Assembly: GCA_964429265.1 (NCBI GenBank) | Contig: CAYSBK010000001.1 | Coordinates: forward strand, 1 to 57,448 | Reading direction: 5' to 3' | Source: CAYSBK01 sp964429265 | Lineage (GTDB): Bacteria; Planctomycetota; Phycisphaerae; Sedimentisphaerales; Anaerobacaceae | DNA: 57,448 nucleotides | In this document: in pieces, positions 7,117 to 15,920 of the stretch | Numbering within the stretch: the first letter of the stretch is position 1 | Layout: each line of letters starts with the position of its first letter | Position numbers and translations under genes: made by a program | The notes under the pieces: model-generated | The model's input: the letters and a program-made list of their open reading frames with translations, nothing else | Database searches by the model: none | What the model was told of the DNA's origin: nothing

Positions 7117-9147
7117 ATGAGTTTTCGAAAGTTTTTCATGGTTTGCCTGTGGAGTGTGAGCTTTGCCGGCGCAGCTTCGGGGTACGAACATTTGAGGCCG
7201 GGCCTGGCCGGAACGTTTTTCGCCAGGCGCAATTTCACCAATCCGGTGGGTTACATAGACATACTTGACAGTCTCGACAAGAATTGGGGCAAATCAAGAG
7301 GAAGCTCATGGTCGGGGCGGTGGTCCGGCTACATTGATTTTCCGGTTGCGGGGGAGGTAACATTTACGGCAACGGCGGTGGACGGGCTCCGGTTGCTGGT
7401 TGCCGGCAAGGTAGTAATAGACGGCCTTGAGGATAAGAACGCTCGGCGGGGGAAGGTGGTTGTTGATAAAGCAGGTTTGGTGCCGGTGGTGGTGGAGTAC
7501 GTGTCGCAGACGGGCAAGGCGCAACTTCAAGTCTACTGGCAGTGGCAAGGGCGGCAAGCGACGATCGTACCGGCGGACAGGCTTTACTGTGATCCCACCG
7601 AGGTTGACCGGGAGCTGTTTGAACTGGGAGAGATGATCAGGTACAGCCGGGCTTTGCGGGAAAAGCTGGTGCGGGACCGCTACCGGCCGGGATATCACTT
7701 TATCAGCCCGGGCGGAAGATGCGATCCGTTCGACATCAACGCCTGCATATTCTGGAACGGCCGTTATCACATTTTTTACATCTTCCAGAATGAAAAAGGA
7801 CATTGCTGGGGACACGCTTCGAGTCTCGACCTGGTGCACTGGCGACATCACCCGACGGCTCTCGAGCCGGGCGAGGGTGACACCGGAATTTTTTCGGGAG
7901 GCTGCTTTGTCGACGGCCGGGGCATCCCCACGATTACTTACTGGGGCCTCAAGCAGGGGGTATGCATCGCCACGAGCACCGACAGGGAACTCAACGTCTG
8001 GACCAAAAGCCCACACAATCCGGTGATCCGCCAAACGCGTTCCGGCTACGCCGTCATCGAGAGCGAATCGTCCAAAGACGAACAGGTGATTTACGGTGTG
8101 GCCGACCCATCGGCTATATGGTTCAACAAGGGTCGATACTATATGCTGACCGGCAACCTGCTGGTGCTGAAGCGATTCGGGCTGAGACAAAAGAATGCGA
8201 AATACCTCGGCGACACTACGTATCTTTTCGTTTCCGACGACCTGGTAAACTGGAAATACCTGCATCCCTTCTACAAATCAAATCGCAAGTGGACCCAGAG
8301 CGACGAGGACAATATGTGCCCCGACTTTTTCCCGCTGCCGGCGGGCCCCGAGTCGGCAAAGGCCAGCGATCGGCATATGCTGCTTTTTATCAGCCATAAC
8401 CGGGGCTGCCAGTATTACATAGGCCGATACGCCGACGACCATTTCTACCCAGAAACGCACGGACGTATGAGCTGGGTGGACCGAGCCTTCTTTGCGCCGG
8501 AGAGCCTGCTGGACGACAAGGGCCGGCGTATTATGTGGGCGTGGATTCACGATGGGAGAAAGGCGGAGACGGTAAAATCGAGCGGCTGGTCCGGCACGCT
8601 GAGTCTGCCGCGGGTGCTGTGGCTGGGCGCCGATAAGACCCTGCGGATGAGGCCCGCCAAGGAGTTGGCCGCGTTGCGATACAATCCCGTTACACTCGGC
8701 AATCTAAGCATAAAGGCCGGCCACGATATGACGCTGAGCACCGTCAGAGGCAACAGCATCGAATTGTACCTTGAAATCGACACCTCCAGGGCCGAGCACG
8801 CCGGCGTGAAGGTATGCGTATCGCCCGACGGCCAGGAGCAAACCCTCGTATTCTACGATGCCAACGATAATATGCTAAAGATAGATACCACCCGGTCCAG
8901 CCTCGGCCAAGGCTCGAAGAAGGTTGAAGCGGGTCCGCTGGAACTCAAACCCGGCGAGCCGTTGAAATTGAGGGTGTTCGTGGACAAGTCCGTTGTGGAG
9001 GCCTTTGCGAACGACCGGCAGGCGGTGATGCGGCGTATCTATCCTACCCGCAGCGACAGCGTCGGTGTGGCGCTTTTCTGCAGGGGTGGTTCGGCCAGGG
9101 TAAAACGGCTGCAGGCATGGCAGATGATGCCGGCAAATCCTTACTGA
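7117..9147 (+). CDS. Secreted PA14 plus GH32-like (fructosidase-type) protein
   Basis: A 676-residue protein. The ATG at 7117 has AAAGGA upstream and gives a signal peptide (MSFRKFFMVCLWSVSFAGAA). A PA14-type carbohydrate-binding domain spans about residues 20-160 (GLAGTFFARRNF; ATAVDGLRLLVAGKVVIDG). The five-bladed propeller follows (about 175-480): CDPFDINACIFW replaces the nucleophile motif WMNDPNG, GVADPSAIW matches the RDP motif, and NMCPDFF replaces WECPDFF. The C-terminal beta-sandwich has VDKSVVEAFAND, as GH32 enzymes do. GH32 enzymes hydrolyse beta-fructosides, but here Met occupies the acid/base Glu position, so activity or specificity is doubtful. It stands alone between long intergenic stretches. 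Confidence 0.85.
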   Translation: MSFRKFFMVCLWSVSFAGAASGYEHLRPGLAGTFFARRNFTNPVGYIDILDSLDKNWGKSRGSSWSGRWSGYIDFPVAGEVTFTATAVDGLRLLVAGKVVIDGLEDKNARRGKVVVDKAGLVPVVVEYVSQTGKAQLQVYWQWQGRQATIVPADRLYCDPTEVDRELFELGEMIRYSRALREKLVRDRYRPGYHFISPGGRCDPFDINACIFWNGRYHIFYIFQNEKGHCWGHASSLDLVHWRHHPTALEPGEGDTGIFSGGCFVDGRGIPTITYWGLKQGVCIATSTDRELNVWTKSPHNPVIRQTRSGYAVIESESSKDEQVIYGVADPSAIWFNKGRYYMLTGNLLVLKRFGLRQKNAKYLGDTTYLFVSDDLVNWKYLHPFYKSNRKWTQSDEDNMCPDFFPLPAGPESAKASDRHMLLFISHNRGCQYYIGRYADDHFYPETHGRMSWVDRAFFAPESLLDDKGRRIMWAWIHDGRKAETVKSSGWSGTLSLPRVLWLGADKTLRMRPAKELAALRYNPVTLGNLSIKAGHDMTLSTVRGNSIELYLEIDTSRAEHAGVKVCVSPDGQEQTLVFYDANDNMLKIDTTRSSLGQGSKKVEAGPLELKPGEPLKLRVFVDKSVVEAFANDRQAVMRRIYPTRSDSVGVALFCRGGSARVKRLQAWQMMPANPY

Positions 9148-9352
9148 AATTACCGGATTTGCCGATAACCGACCGCTCAATTGTCGGGAAACCCGAACAT
9201 CCAGTGGCTCGGGTCGTTCCAGGCGGTGGGCAAATCTGCGGTGTGTCTTTGTTCCGGGGGCGACCACCAAGAACCGCAAACCACTGATTCTGCCAACGTA
9301 CTACATCATCGGCAAGGGATCTGTTTCAGGTGGCTGCCGCCGGGTGTTTTGG

Positions 9353-9381
9353 TTGACAGTAATGTGGGGGTGGTATAGCAT
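9353..9381 (+). promoter_or_regulatory. Candidate sigma70-like promoter for isocitrate dehydrogenase
   Basis: TTGACA (9353-9358), a 17-base spacer and TAGCAT (9376-9381, four of six matches) precede the gene by 33 bases. The predicted start is about 9388. Given the close spacing downstream, it could also drive part of the LPS operon. Confidence 0.55.
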
Positions 9382-9414
9382 ACGGGGCTTTGAGAAAGGT
9401 TGGCAGGCAAAGAA

Positions 9415-10509
9415 ATGATCCGGGTAACACTAATAACTGGTGATGGAATCGGCCCCGAGATTGCAGATGCGGCCAGAAGGTGCATCGACGCAACGGGTGC
9501 GGAGATAGAGTGGGATATCAAGGAAGCCGGTCTGGACGTTATGGAGCGGCTTGGCACGCCGCTTCCGCAGGAAACGATAGAGTCGGTTAAGAACACGGGC
9601 GTGGCACTTAAGGCGCCGATAACCACGCCGGTTGGAACGGGCTACCGCAGCATCAACGTTTACCTGCGACAGAGTCTGGATTTATATGCGTGCCTGCGGC
9701 CCTGCAAGAGCTACAAGGGCGTGCGAAGCAGGTATGCCGATGTGGACCTTGTGGTGGTGAGGGAGAATACCGAAGACCTGTATGCGGGGATCGAATTTGA
9801 AAGGTCCAAAGACGACACCCTCGAGCTTATAGAGTGGATTAATCAACGCAGGGACAGGAAGATAAGGCCCGATTCCGGCATCAGCATCAAGCCCATCTCG
9901 GCCGCCGCGACGGAGAGGATAGTGCGTTTCGCGTTTGAATATGCCCGGAAGATGGGCCGGCGGAAGGTAACGTCGGTTCACAAGGCCAACATAATGAAGT
10001 TCAGCGACGGGCTGTGGCTGGAAGTCAGCAGAAAGGTTGCGGCCGAGTACGACGACATCGAGTTCGAAGACCGGATTGTTGACAATATGTGTATGCAACT
10101 GATTCAAAAGCCCGAGCTGTACGACGTTATCGTGTTGCCCAATCTTTACGGAGATATAATAAGCGACCTGTGCGCGGGCCTGGTCGGTGGCCTGGGAGTC
10201 GCACCGGGAGCGAACATCGGTGACGATGCCGCTATATTCGAGGCAACCCACGGAAGCGCGCCGAAATACAAGGGGCAAAACAAGGTCAATCCCACGGCAC
10301 TGATACTGAGCGGCGTGATGATGCTGCGTCACATCGGCAAGAGAGCTGAGGCCGACAGGCTCGAAAACGCGGTCGCGGCGGTGATAGAAGAAGGCAGGCG
10401 TGTTACCTACGATATGAAGCCGGACCGCAACGACCCGACGGCCGTGGGGACCAGCGAGATGGCCGACGCGATAATCGAGAAAATCGAAAGCCAAAATAAG
10501 GCACAGTAA
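9415..10509 (+). CDS. NAD-type isocitrate/isopropylmalate dehydrogenase family, likely isocitrate dehydrogenase
   Basis: A 364-residue beta-decarboxylating dehydrogenase. It opens with VTLITGDGIGPEI, carries VVVRENTEDLYAGIEF (substrate-binding and IDH-like), the catalytic Lys region SVHKANIMKFSDGLW, the Asp metal ligands in NLYGDIISDLCAGLVGG, and the NAD site EATHGSAPKYKGQNK. The pattern resembles NAD-dependent isocitrate dehydrogenases of the mitochondrial IDH3 type more than LeuB, though isopropylmalate or homoisocitrate activity cannot be excluded. The ATG at 9415 (GGCAGG upstream) was preferred to a TTG at 9400, whose only Shine-Dalgarno-like sequence abuts it. The lpxK gene starts 53 bases downstream. 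With the citrate-synthase-like gene at 19930-21273 it could serve an oxidative 2-oxoglutarate branch. Confidence 0.85.
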   Translation: MIRVTLITGDGIGPEIADAARRCIDATGAEIEWDIKEAGLDVMERLGTPLPQETIESVKNTGVALKAPITTPVGTGYRSINVYLRQSLDLYACLRPCKSYKGVRSRYADVDLVVVRENTEDLYAGIEFERSKDDTLELIEWINQRRDRKIRPDSGISIKPISAAATERIVRFAFEYARKMGRRKVTSVHKANIMKFSDGLWLEVSRKVAAEYDDIEFEDRIVDNMCMQLIQKPELYDVIVLPNLYGDIISDLCAGLVGGLGVAPGANIGDDAAIFEATHGSAPKYKGQNKVNPTALILSGVMMLRHIGKRAEADRLENAVAAVIEEGRRVTYDMKPDRNDPTAVGTSEMADAIIEKIESQNKAQ

Positions 10510-10562
10510 ATCGACCCGTCGCGGCTGCAAATACCTTCTTTGCATACTCAGGGAGCTGCCCT

Positions 10563-11630
10563 ATGAACCAGCAGCTACACCGCCAGCTTGTCTCAGGCTC
10601 AAGAAGTGGACCAGTTGCGTCGGTTGCCAGGTTCGGGCTGAGGTTGCTGTCGTGGCCGTATGCCGCGGCGGTGACTTTACGGAACATTTGTTACGACCGC
10701 GGCTGGTTCAAAAGCGACCATGTAGCCCCGGTCGTCATCAGCATCGGCAACATCACGGTCGGTGGTACGGGCAAGACGCCGCTGGTGCTGTGGTTGTCTA
10801 AAATGCTGGCTGAGAAGGGTCTTGCCTTTGTGATTCTCACCAGGGGCTACAAGTCAGGCAAGTACCGGCTTTCCGACGAGCCTGCCATTCTTGCTGGCGC
10901 GGCCGGCCGGGCAAAAGTCATCGTAAATCCTGATCGTGTTGCGGCCGCCAAGGAAGCTATCGAGAAGTTCAATGCGGAAGTCGTGTTGATGGACGACGGT
11001 TTTCAACACCGCCGACTGGGGCGTGACCTTGACATAGTAGCCATCGATGCGACGTGCCCGTTCGGATACGGCAGGCTGCTGCCGGGCGGGTTGCTGCGTG
11101 AGCCGGCGACGGCGCTGAAACGTGCACAGGCGGTGGTTATTACGCGGTGTGACCAGGTTGACAGCGACCAGGTCGAGCAAATCAAGAAGAAGCTGCTGCA
11201 ACTGAATCCGGCGCTGGTCGTCGCCACGGCGGTTCACAAGCCGGTTTGCGCCAGGTCGAAGGCCGGGATCAACATTGAGCTGGGGCAGCTTAAAAAGAGG
11301 AAGGTGTTCGCCTTTTGCGGGATAGGCAACCCGCAGGCATTCTTCGATACGCTCGCTGCGATCGGTATCCAACCGGTGGGGTCGATGGTATTTGACGACC
11401 ATCACCGGTACAGTCGGCGATGCATCGACAAGGTAGCGCGCAAAGCACGACAGGCGGGCGCGGATATGCTGGTTACAACAGAAAAAGACGCAACCAAGAT
11501 CAGGACGCTGCACCACCAAGCGGAGCCCGAGCTGGTGTATCTGGTAGTCGAGTTGTGTTTAGTCAGCGGCAGCGAGCGGCTATGGTCCTTGATAGAATCG
11601 GCTGTCAAAGGTAAAATGCATCTTGCTTAA
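10563..11630 (+). CDS. lpxK: Tetraacyldisaccharide 4'-kinase (lipid A biosynthesis)
   Basis: A 355-residue LpxK. It phosphorylates the 4' position of the lipid A disaccharide at the inner face of the cytoplasmic membrane. The Walker A motif is ISIGNITVGGTGKTPLVLWL (about residues 60-79), followed by ILTRGYKS, the family motif MDDGFQHRRLGRDLDIVAID and PGGLLREP. The C-terminal FDDHHRYS motif is also typical. It is the first gene of the LPS block; hldE starts about 9 bases after its stop. Its presence indicates a lipid A outer membrane. Confidence 0.93.
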   Translation: MNQQLHRQLVSGSRSGPVASVARFGLRLLSWPYAAAVTLRNICYDRGWFKSDHVAPVVISIGNITVGGTGKTPLVLWLSKMLAEKGLAFVILTRGYKSGKYRLSDEPAILAGAAGRAKVIVNPDRVAAAKEAIEKFNAEVVLMDDGFQHRRLGRDLDIVAIDATCPFGYGRLLPGGLLREPATALKRAQAVVITRCDQVDSDQVEQIKKKLLQLNPALVVATAVHKPVCARSKAGINIELGQLKKRKVFAFCGIGNPQAFFDTLAAIGIQPVGSMVFDDHHRYSRRCIDKVARKARQAGADMLVTTEKDATKIRTLHHQAEPELVYLVVELCLVSGSERLWSLIESAVKGKMHLA

Positions 11631-11639
11631 GGGTTGATG

Positions 11640-13124
11640 ATGGATGAAGACCTGATAAAAACCGTCACGAATCTGGGCTCGCCGCGTGTTCTGGTAGTGG
11701 GCGACTTTATGCTGGATATTTACACGTACGGCGATGCCCTGAGAATAAGTCCGGAAGCACCGGTGCCGGTGCTGAAGGTACGCAGCACCCAGTGGGGCCC
11801 CGGCGGTGCAGCGTCGGTGGCGGCTGACCTGGCGGAGCTGGGAGCGCAGGTGTTTTGCATCGGGGTTATCGGGACCGATGCCAACGGCAGGCGGCTAACA
11901 GAGCTGCTGGACGAACGGGGCATCGACACTTCCGACCTGCTTGCTCTTGATACAAGGCCGACCACCTCGAAAAGACGGCTGATCGGTCTGGCCCAACACC
12001 GTCACCGACAGCAGCTAATGCGAATCGACCAGGAGTCCAGTGAACCCTTGAGCAGCCAGCAGTACCGGTTTCTTTTGGAGCGTTACGGCTGCCGGCTTGG
12101 CCAGGTGGACATCGTCTGCCTGCAGGATTATGACAAGGCGGTCTTGAGCGACGCGGTTTGCCGGCAGGTGGTAGAACTTGCCGGCAAGGCGGGCAAGAAG
12201 ATACTGGTGGACCCGGCTTTTCAGCGCGATTATCGCAAGTACGCCGGGGCGACCGTCATCACGCCGAACCGCAGGGAAGCCGGCGAGGTGGTCGGCTTCG
12301 AGATAGACGACGAACAGGCGGCGGCGAAAGCAGCACGGCAACTTCGCAGCGAACTTGGCTTGGAGGCTGTGGTGATAACACTGGATAAGGAAGGAGCTTA
12401 CCTCGAAACACCGCAGACAAGCGAGCTTATCCCGGCAAGAGAACGCAGCGTCTATGACGTTACAGGTGCCGGAGATATTGTGCTGGCTGCGCTGGCGGTG
12501 TGCCTGGCATCGGGGTGCGACTATAAAACGGCGGTGCAGATTGCCAATATAGCCGGCGGGATTGAGGTCGAAAAGTTTGGTGCTGTGACGGTAAGCCTGG
12601 ATGAGATCGTCGGTGAGATTGTGCTTGAAAGCCGCAGCAAGGCCGGCAAGATTTGTGAGCCGGATGTGCTGATCGACCGGCTTCAGTGGCATCGAGGGCG
12701 TGGGCAGACGATAGTGTTCACGAATGGCTGTTTTGATGTGCTTCATCGCGGCCACATAGAGTTTCTGAAGTTTTGCAAGAACCAGGGACAGATTGTGGTG
12801 GTTGGTCTCAACAGCGACGAATCGGTAAGGAAGATAAAAGGCCCCGGCCGGCCCGTGAACAATCAGAATGACCGTGCGTCGGTTCTGGCTGCGCTGGAAA
12901 CGGTTGATTACGTGACGATCTTCGATGAGCCGGACCCCCTTGAGCTGATCAAGCAGGTCAGGCCCAACGTACTGGTTAAAGGACAGGACTGGGCCGAGAA
13001 AGGCGTGGTGGGCCGGGAGTTCGTTGAGAGCCTCGGCGGCAAAGTTGTTTTGGCACCGCTGGTAGAGGGCAAGAGCACGACCTCGGTGATTGAACGAATA
13101 AAGTCAAGTCATAAGACAAGCTGA
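11640..13124 (+). CDS. hldE: Bifunctional heptose-7-phosphate kinase / heptose-1-phosphate adenylyltransferase
   Basis: A 494-residue fusion that makes ADP-D,D-heptose for the LPS inner core. The N-terminal PfkB-type kinase (about 1-325) shows GPGGAASVAADLAELGA and the anion-hole signature YDVTGAGDIVLAAL. The C-terminal nucleotidylyltransferase (about 350-494) has TNGCFDVLHRGHIEFL (the HxGH motif), LNSDESVRKIKGPGRP and STTSVIERI. The ATG at 11640 is chosen because AAGGG lies six bases upstream; ATG at 11637 and TTG at 11634 are in the same frame. Its stop overlaps the gmhA start by one base. No hldD epimerase is visible in the window. Confidence 0.94.
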   Translation: MDEDLIKTVTNLGSPRVLVVGDFMLDIYTYGDALRISPEAPVPVLKVRSTQWGPGGAASVAADLAELGAQVFCIGVIGTDANGRRLTELLDERGIDTSDLLALDTRPTTSKRRLIGLAQHRHRQQLMRIDQESSEPLSSQQYRFLLERYGCRLGQVDIVCLQDYDKAVLSDAVCRQVVELAGKAGKKILVDPAFQRDYRKYAGATVITPNRREAGEVVGFEIDDEQAAAKAARQLRSELGLEAVVITLDKEGAYLETPQTSELIPARERSVYDVTGAGDIVLAALAVCLASGCDYKTAVQIANIAGGIEVEKFGAVTVSLDEIVGEIVLESRSKAGKICEPDVLIDRLQWHRGRGQTIVFTNGCFDVLHRGHIEFLKFCKNQGQIVVVGLNSDESVRKIKGPGRPVNNQNDRASVLAALETVDYVTIFDEPDPLELIKQVRPNVLVKGQDWAEKGVVGREFVESLGGKVVLAPLVEGKSTTSVIERIKSSHKTS

Positions 13125-13711
13125 TGAACCCCGGGACGATGTCGGCACAAGTGGAGCAGATTATACAGCAACACCGGCAGGTCGTTGCCGGCATTGGTGC
13201 ATCGACGGTTGCAAATATTGCGGCGGGGGCGGGTTCCATAATAGAGGCTTTGCAACAGGGCCACAGAGTGTATATTTGCGGCAACGGTGGTTCGGCAGCC
13301 GATGCCCAGCACATCGCGGGCGAACTCTTGGGGCGATTTCGACGGACTCGAAGGCCTCTGCCGGCGGTGGCGCTGACAACCGATACGTCCACCATCACTT
13401 CGGTCGCCAACGATTTTGGATACGAGCACGTCTTCGAGCGTCAGGTCGAGGCCCTGGTGGAGAAAGGCGATATACTCTGGGCGATATCGACCAGCGGCAG
13501 CAGCGCGAGCGTTGTGGCTGCCGCTGAGACAGCAAAGAACAAAGGCGCAAAGGTGCTGGCTTTTACGGGCAGAAAAGACAGCGCTCTCGAGAGGTTGTCG
13601 GACGTGTGCGTGTGCGCCGGTAGTGACTCGACGGCCCGCAGCCAGGAGATTCATCAACTTGCCTACCATATCATCTGCGAGCTGATCGACCGAAACTTTG
13701 CAGAACAATAG
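13124..13711 (+). CDS. gmhA: Sedoheptulose-7-phosphate isomerase
   Basis: A 195-residue SIS-domain protein catalysing the first step of ADP-heptose synthesis, sedoheptulose 7-phosphate to D-glycero-D-manno-heptose 7-phosphate. Motifs: YICGNGGSAADAQHIAGEL (about 48-66), the conserved ALTTDTSTITSVANDFGYE, and ISTSGSSASVV for phosphate binding. HQLAYHIICE near the C-terminus carries the family's His. The ATG overlaps the hldE stop; ATG at 13139 is an alternative. Confidence 0.93.
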   Translation: MNPGTMSAQVEQIIQQHRQVVAGIGASTVANIAAGAGSIIEALQQGHRVYICGNGGSAADAQHIAGELLGRFRRTRRPLPAVALTTDTSTITSVANDFGYEHVFERQVEALVEKGDILWAISTSGSSASVVAAAETAKNKGAKVLAFTGRKDSALERLSDVCVCAGSDSTARSQEIHQLAYHIICELIDRNFAEQ

Positions 13712-13734
13712 CCTCGCAAGTTTGGCGGGACAAT

Positions 13735-14829
13735 ATGGCCGACAAAGCAGTATTCCTGGACCGGGACGGCACACTGATAAAAGACCCCGGCTATATCAAC
13801 AACCCTGACCAGGTTGAGCTGCTTGAGGGTGTGCCGAGGGCCTTGCGGGAGCTGAGGGAGCTCGGCTATAAAATTATAGTGGTTTCGAACCAGTCGGGGG
13901 TTGCCAGAGGTATCGTCAGCGTCCCCACGCTGGAAAAGATTCACAATCGTCTCAAAGAACTGCTGGCAAAGGAAGATGCATTTCTGGACCGGATTTATTA
14001 TTGTCCTTTTCATCCCGAGGGGGCGGTAAAGAAGTACAGGAAGGACAGCGATTGGCGAAAACCGCAGCCTGGAATGCTGCTGGCTGCGGCAAGGGATTTC
14101 GGACTGGAGCTCGGGCAGTGCTGGATGATAGGCGACGAACAACGCGATGTAGAAGCAGGCTTTCGTGCGGGCTGCAAGACCATAATGTTGACAAAGCGGC
14201 AATACTACGAACCACCTCGACCCGGGGACATTGTTCCCGACTACAAGTGTCTAAGTCTGAGGGAAGCGGTCAACATCATCAAGCAGTACCACCGTGCGCG
14301 GCCGAGCACACCGCAACCATCGGAAACGCAAGCGGCCGCGCCGGTTGAGCAAAGCGTCGAGCCCTGCGAGGAAAATACGCCGGTACCCCGCCAGCAGGAG
14401 ACCTCGGTGGCGGAACAGGCAAAAGCAGAACCGCTGCAGCAGGGGCCTGCCGTTGAAGAACCCCGCGTCGACGAACCTTCGCCGCCTCAGGCCAAGACAG
14501 ATGACCAGCAGCAACTTGCTCCTCAGTCACGAACCATCCGCGACAGCGACGCGCCGCCCGAAGCCGCCGGAGGCAGAACAGAGTATTTACTTGCCGAGAT
14601 AGTTGAGCAGTTAAGAATGCTGCGGCGAGAGGAAATGTTCAGTGAGTTTTCGCTTGCGCGACTGGCGGCGCAGGTGCTGCAGATTGTGGTGCTGCTGTGC
14701 CTGATGATTAGCGTGTGGTTTCTGCTGGATGTCAACAGAAAGCCGGAAAGCGTTCTTATCGCGCTCGGCTTTGCCGTGTTGTTTCAGTTGATGTCGCTTA
14801 CATTTCACCTTATGCAGACCCGCAAATAA
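13735..14829 (+). CDS. gmhB: GmhB-like heptose bisphosphatase fused to a C-terminal membrane anchor
   Basis: A 364-residue protein. Residues 1-185 are a HAD phosphatase of the GmhB type: FLDRDGTLIKDPGY with the nucleophile DxD, VVSNQSGVARG, RKPQPGML and MIGDEQRDVEAG. It should remove the 7-phosphate from heptose 1,7-bisphosphate between the HldE kinase and adenylyltransferase steps. The zinc loop is incomplete: CPFHPEG is present but the usual later CxC reads DSDW. Residues about 190-285 are a Pro/Gln/Glu-rich, probably disordered linker. Residues about 305-360 hold two hydrophobic segments (VLQIVVLLCLMISVWFLL and VLIALGFAVLFQLMSL). Free GmhB is about 190 residues and soluble, so the fusion would tether it to the membrane. 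Confidence 0.87.
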   Translation: MADKAVFLDRDGTLIKDPGYINNPDQVELLEGVPRALRELRELGYKIIVVSNQSGVARGIVSVPTLEKIHNRLKELLAKEDAFLDRIYYCPFHPEGAVKKYRKDSDWRKPQPGMLLAAARDFGLELGQCWMIGDEQRDVEAGFRAGCKTIMLTKRQYYEPPRPGDIVPDYKCLSLREAVNIIKQYHRARPSTPQPSETQAAAPVEQSVEPCEENTPVPRQQETSVAEQAKAEPLQQGPAVEEPRVDEPSPPQAKTDDQQQLAPQSRTIRDSDAPPEAAGGRTEYLLAEIVEQLRMLRREEMFSEFSLARLAAQVLQIVVLLCLMISVWFLLDVNRKPESVLIALGFAVLFQLMSLTFHLMQTRK

Positions 14830-14859
14830 TAATTGTTGTAACGGTGGCGGGAAAAACCT

Positions 14860-15918
14860 GTGAGCGAGCAATCGAGTGTTCTGGTATGGCTACCCGGGCC
14901 GATGGGCGATGCGATTCTGGCTGTGCCGGCACTGCGGGCATTGCGGAATCACCTGCCACACGCAAATATCACGTTTTTCGCCAGGCCTGTGGTGCGGCAG
15001 GTGCTTGACCCGTGCAGGTTCACCGACGGCTGGCTGCCACGGCGAAGCGGCAATCCCTTCTCCGTCGCGGCGACCTTAAGACAACGCGCTTTCACCCGTT
15101 GCGTGCTGATGAAGAATTCGTTTGGTTCAGCGCTTACCGCTTTTCTTGCCGGCATACCAGAGCGAATCGGCTATGCTCGCCAGGGCCGTTCGTTGTTTCT
15201 TACACAAAAGCTGCAGCCGCAGAGACTTCCGGATGGAAAATACAAGCCGATCTCGATGATCGACTATTACCTGCAGCTCGCGGCGTTGCTGGGGGCGGAA
15301 ACGGACGATAGGACCCTTGAACTGGCCGTCGACCTTGAAGCAAAGAGGTCTCTGCTTGAGAAGTTGCCCCAGATAAGGGATAACCACCGGCCGCTGGTTG
15401 TGCTTGTGCCGGGGGGGGCGTTTGGTCCCAGCAAGCGCTGGCCGGCCAAGCGATTCGCCGCGACCGCCGACCGGCTCGTAAGCCGGTATGACGCAACGGT
15501 GGTCATTTCCGTTGCTGATGACCCCGTCGAGAAACAGATAGCACGAAGGATATGCGATTCCGCCAAGAGCGAACTTATCAACCTCGGCGAAAGACCGATA
15601 AGCCTGGCTGAACTGAAGGCGCTTTTTGGAGAGGCTCGCCTGGTGATAACGAACGACACCGGCCCACGACACATTGCGATAGCCCTTGGCAGAAAGGTCG
15701 TTACGCTATTCGGGCCGAACGACCCCGCCTGGACTGAGACAGGCTGGGAAGATGAAATCAAAATCGTCGGTGACGCTCCTTGCGTGCCCTGCCAGAAGCC
15801 GACCTGCGCGATGAGCGAGCATCTTTGTATGCGCTCCATCAGCGTTGAAATGGTACTTGATGCGGCTGAGAAGCTGCTGCAAAAGGATACCGCCGCACAG
15901 ATGCGCGGTAACCACTGA
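14860..15918 (+). CDS. GT9 family heptosyltransferase (LPS core)
   Basis: A 352-residue glycosyltransferase family 9 protein, GTG start at 14860. It begins VLVWLPGPMGDAILAVPALRALR, the family opening. The donor-binding C-terminal half carries VPGGAFGPSKRWPAKRFA (about 185-202), RLVITNDTGPRHIAIALG with the TNDTGP motif, and TLFGPNDP. It is predicted to transfer heptose from ADP-heptose to Kdo-lipid A or to an inner core heptose, at the inner membrane. Resemblance to WaaF is general; WaaC or WaaQ activity is possible. A Cys-rich stretch, CVPCQKPTCAMSEHLCM, near the C-terminus is typical of the family. Confidence 0.9.
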   Translation: MSEQSSVLVWLPGPMGDAILAVPALRALRNHLPHANITFFARPVVRQVLDPCRFTDGWLPRRSGNPFSVAATLRQRAFTRCVLMKNSFGSALTAFLAGIPERIGYARQGRSLFLTQKLQPQRLPDGKYKPISMIDYYLQLAALLGAETDDRTLELAVDLEAKRSLLEKLPQIRDNHRPLVVLVPGGAFGPSKRWPAKRFAATADRLVSRYDATVVISVADDPVEKQIARRICDSAKSELINLGERPISLAELKALFGEARLVITNDTGPRHIAIALGRKVVTLFGPNDPAWTETGWEDEIKIVGDAPCVPCQKPTCAMSEHLCMRSISVEMVLDAAEKLLQKDTAAQMRGNH

Positions 15919-15920
15919 CT

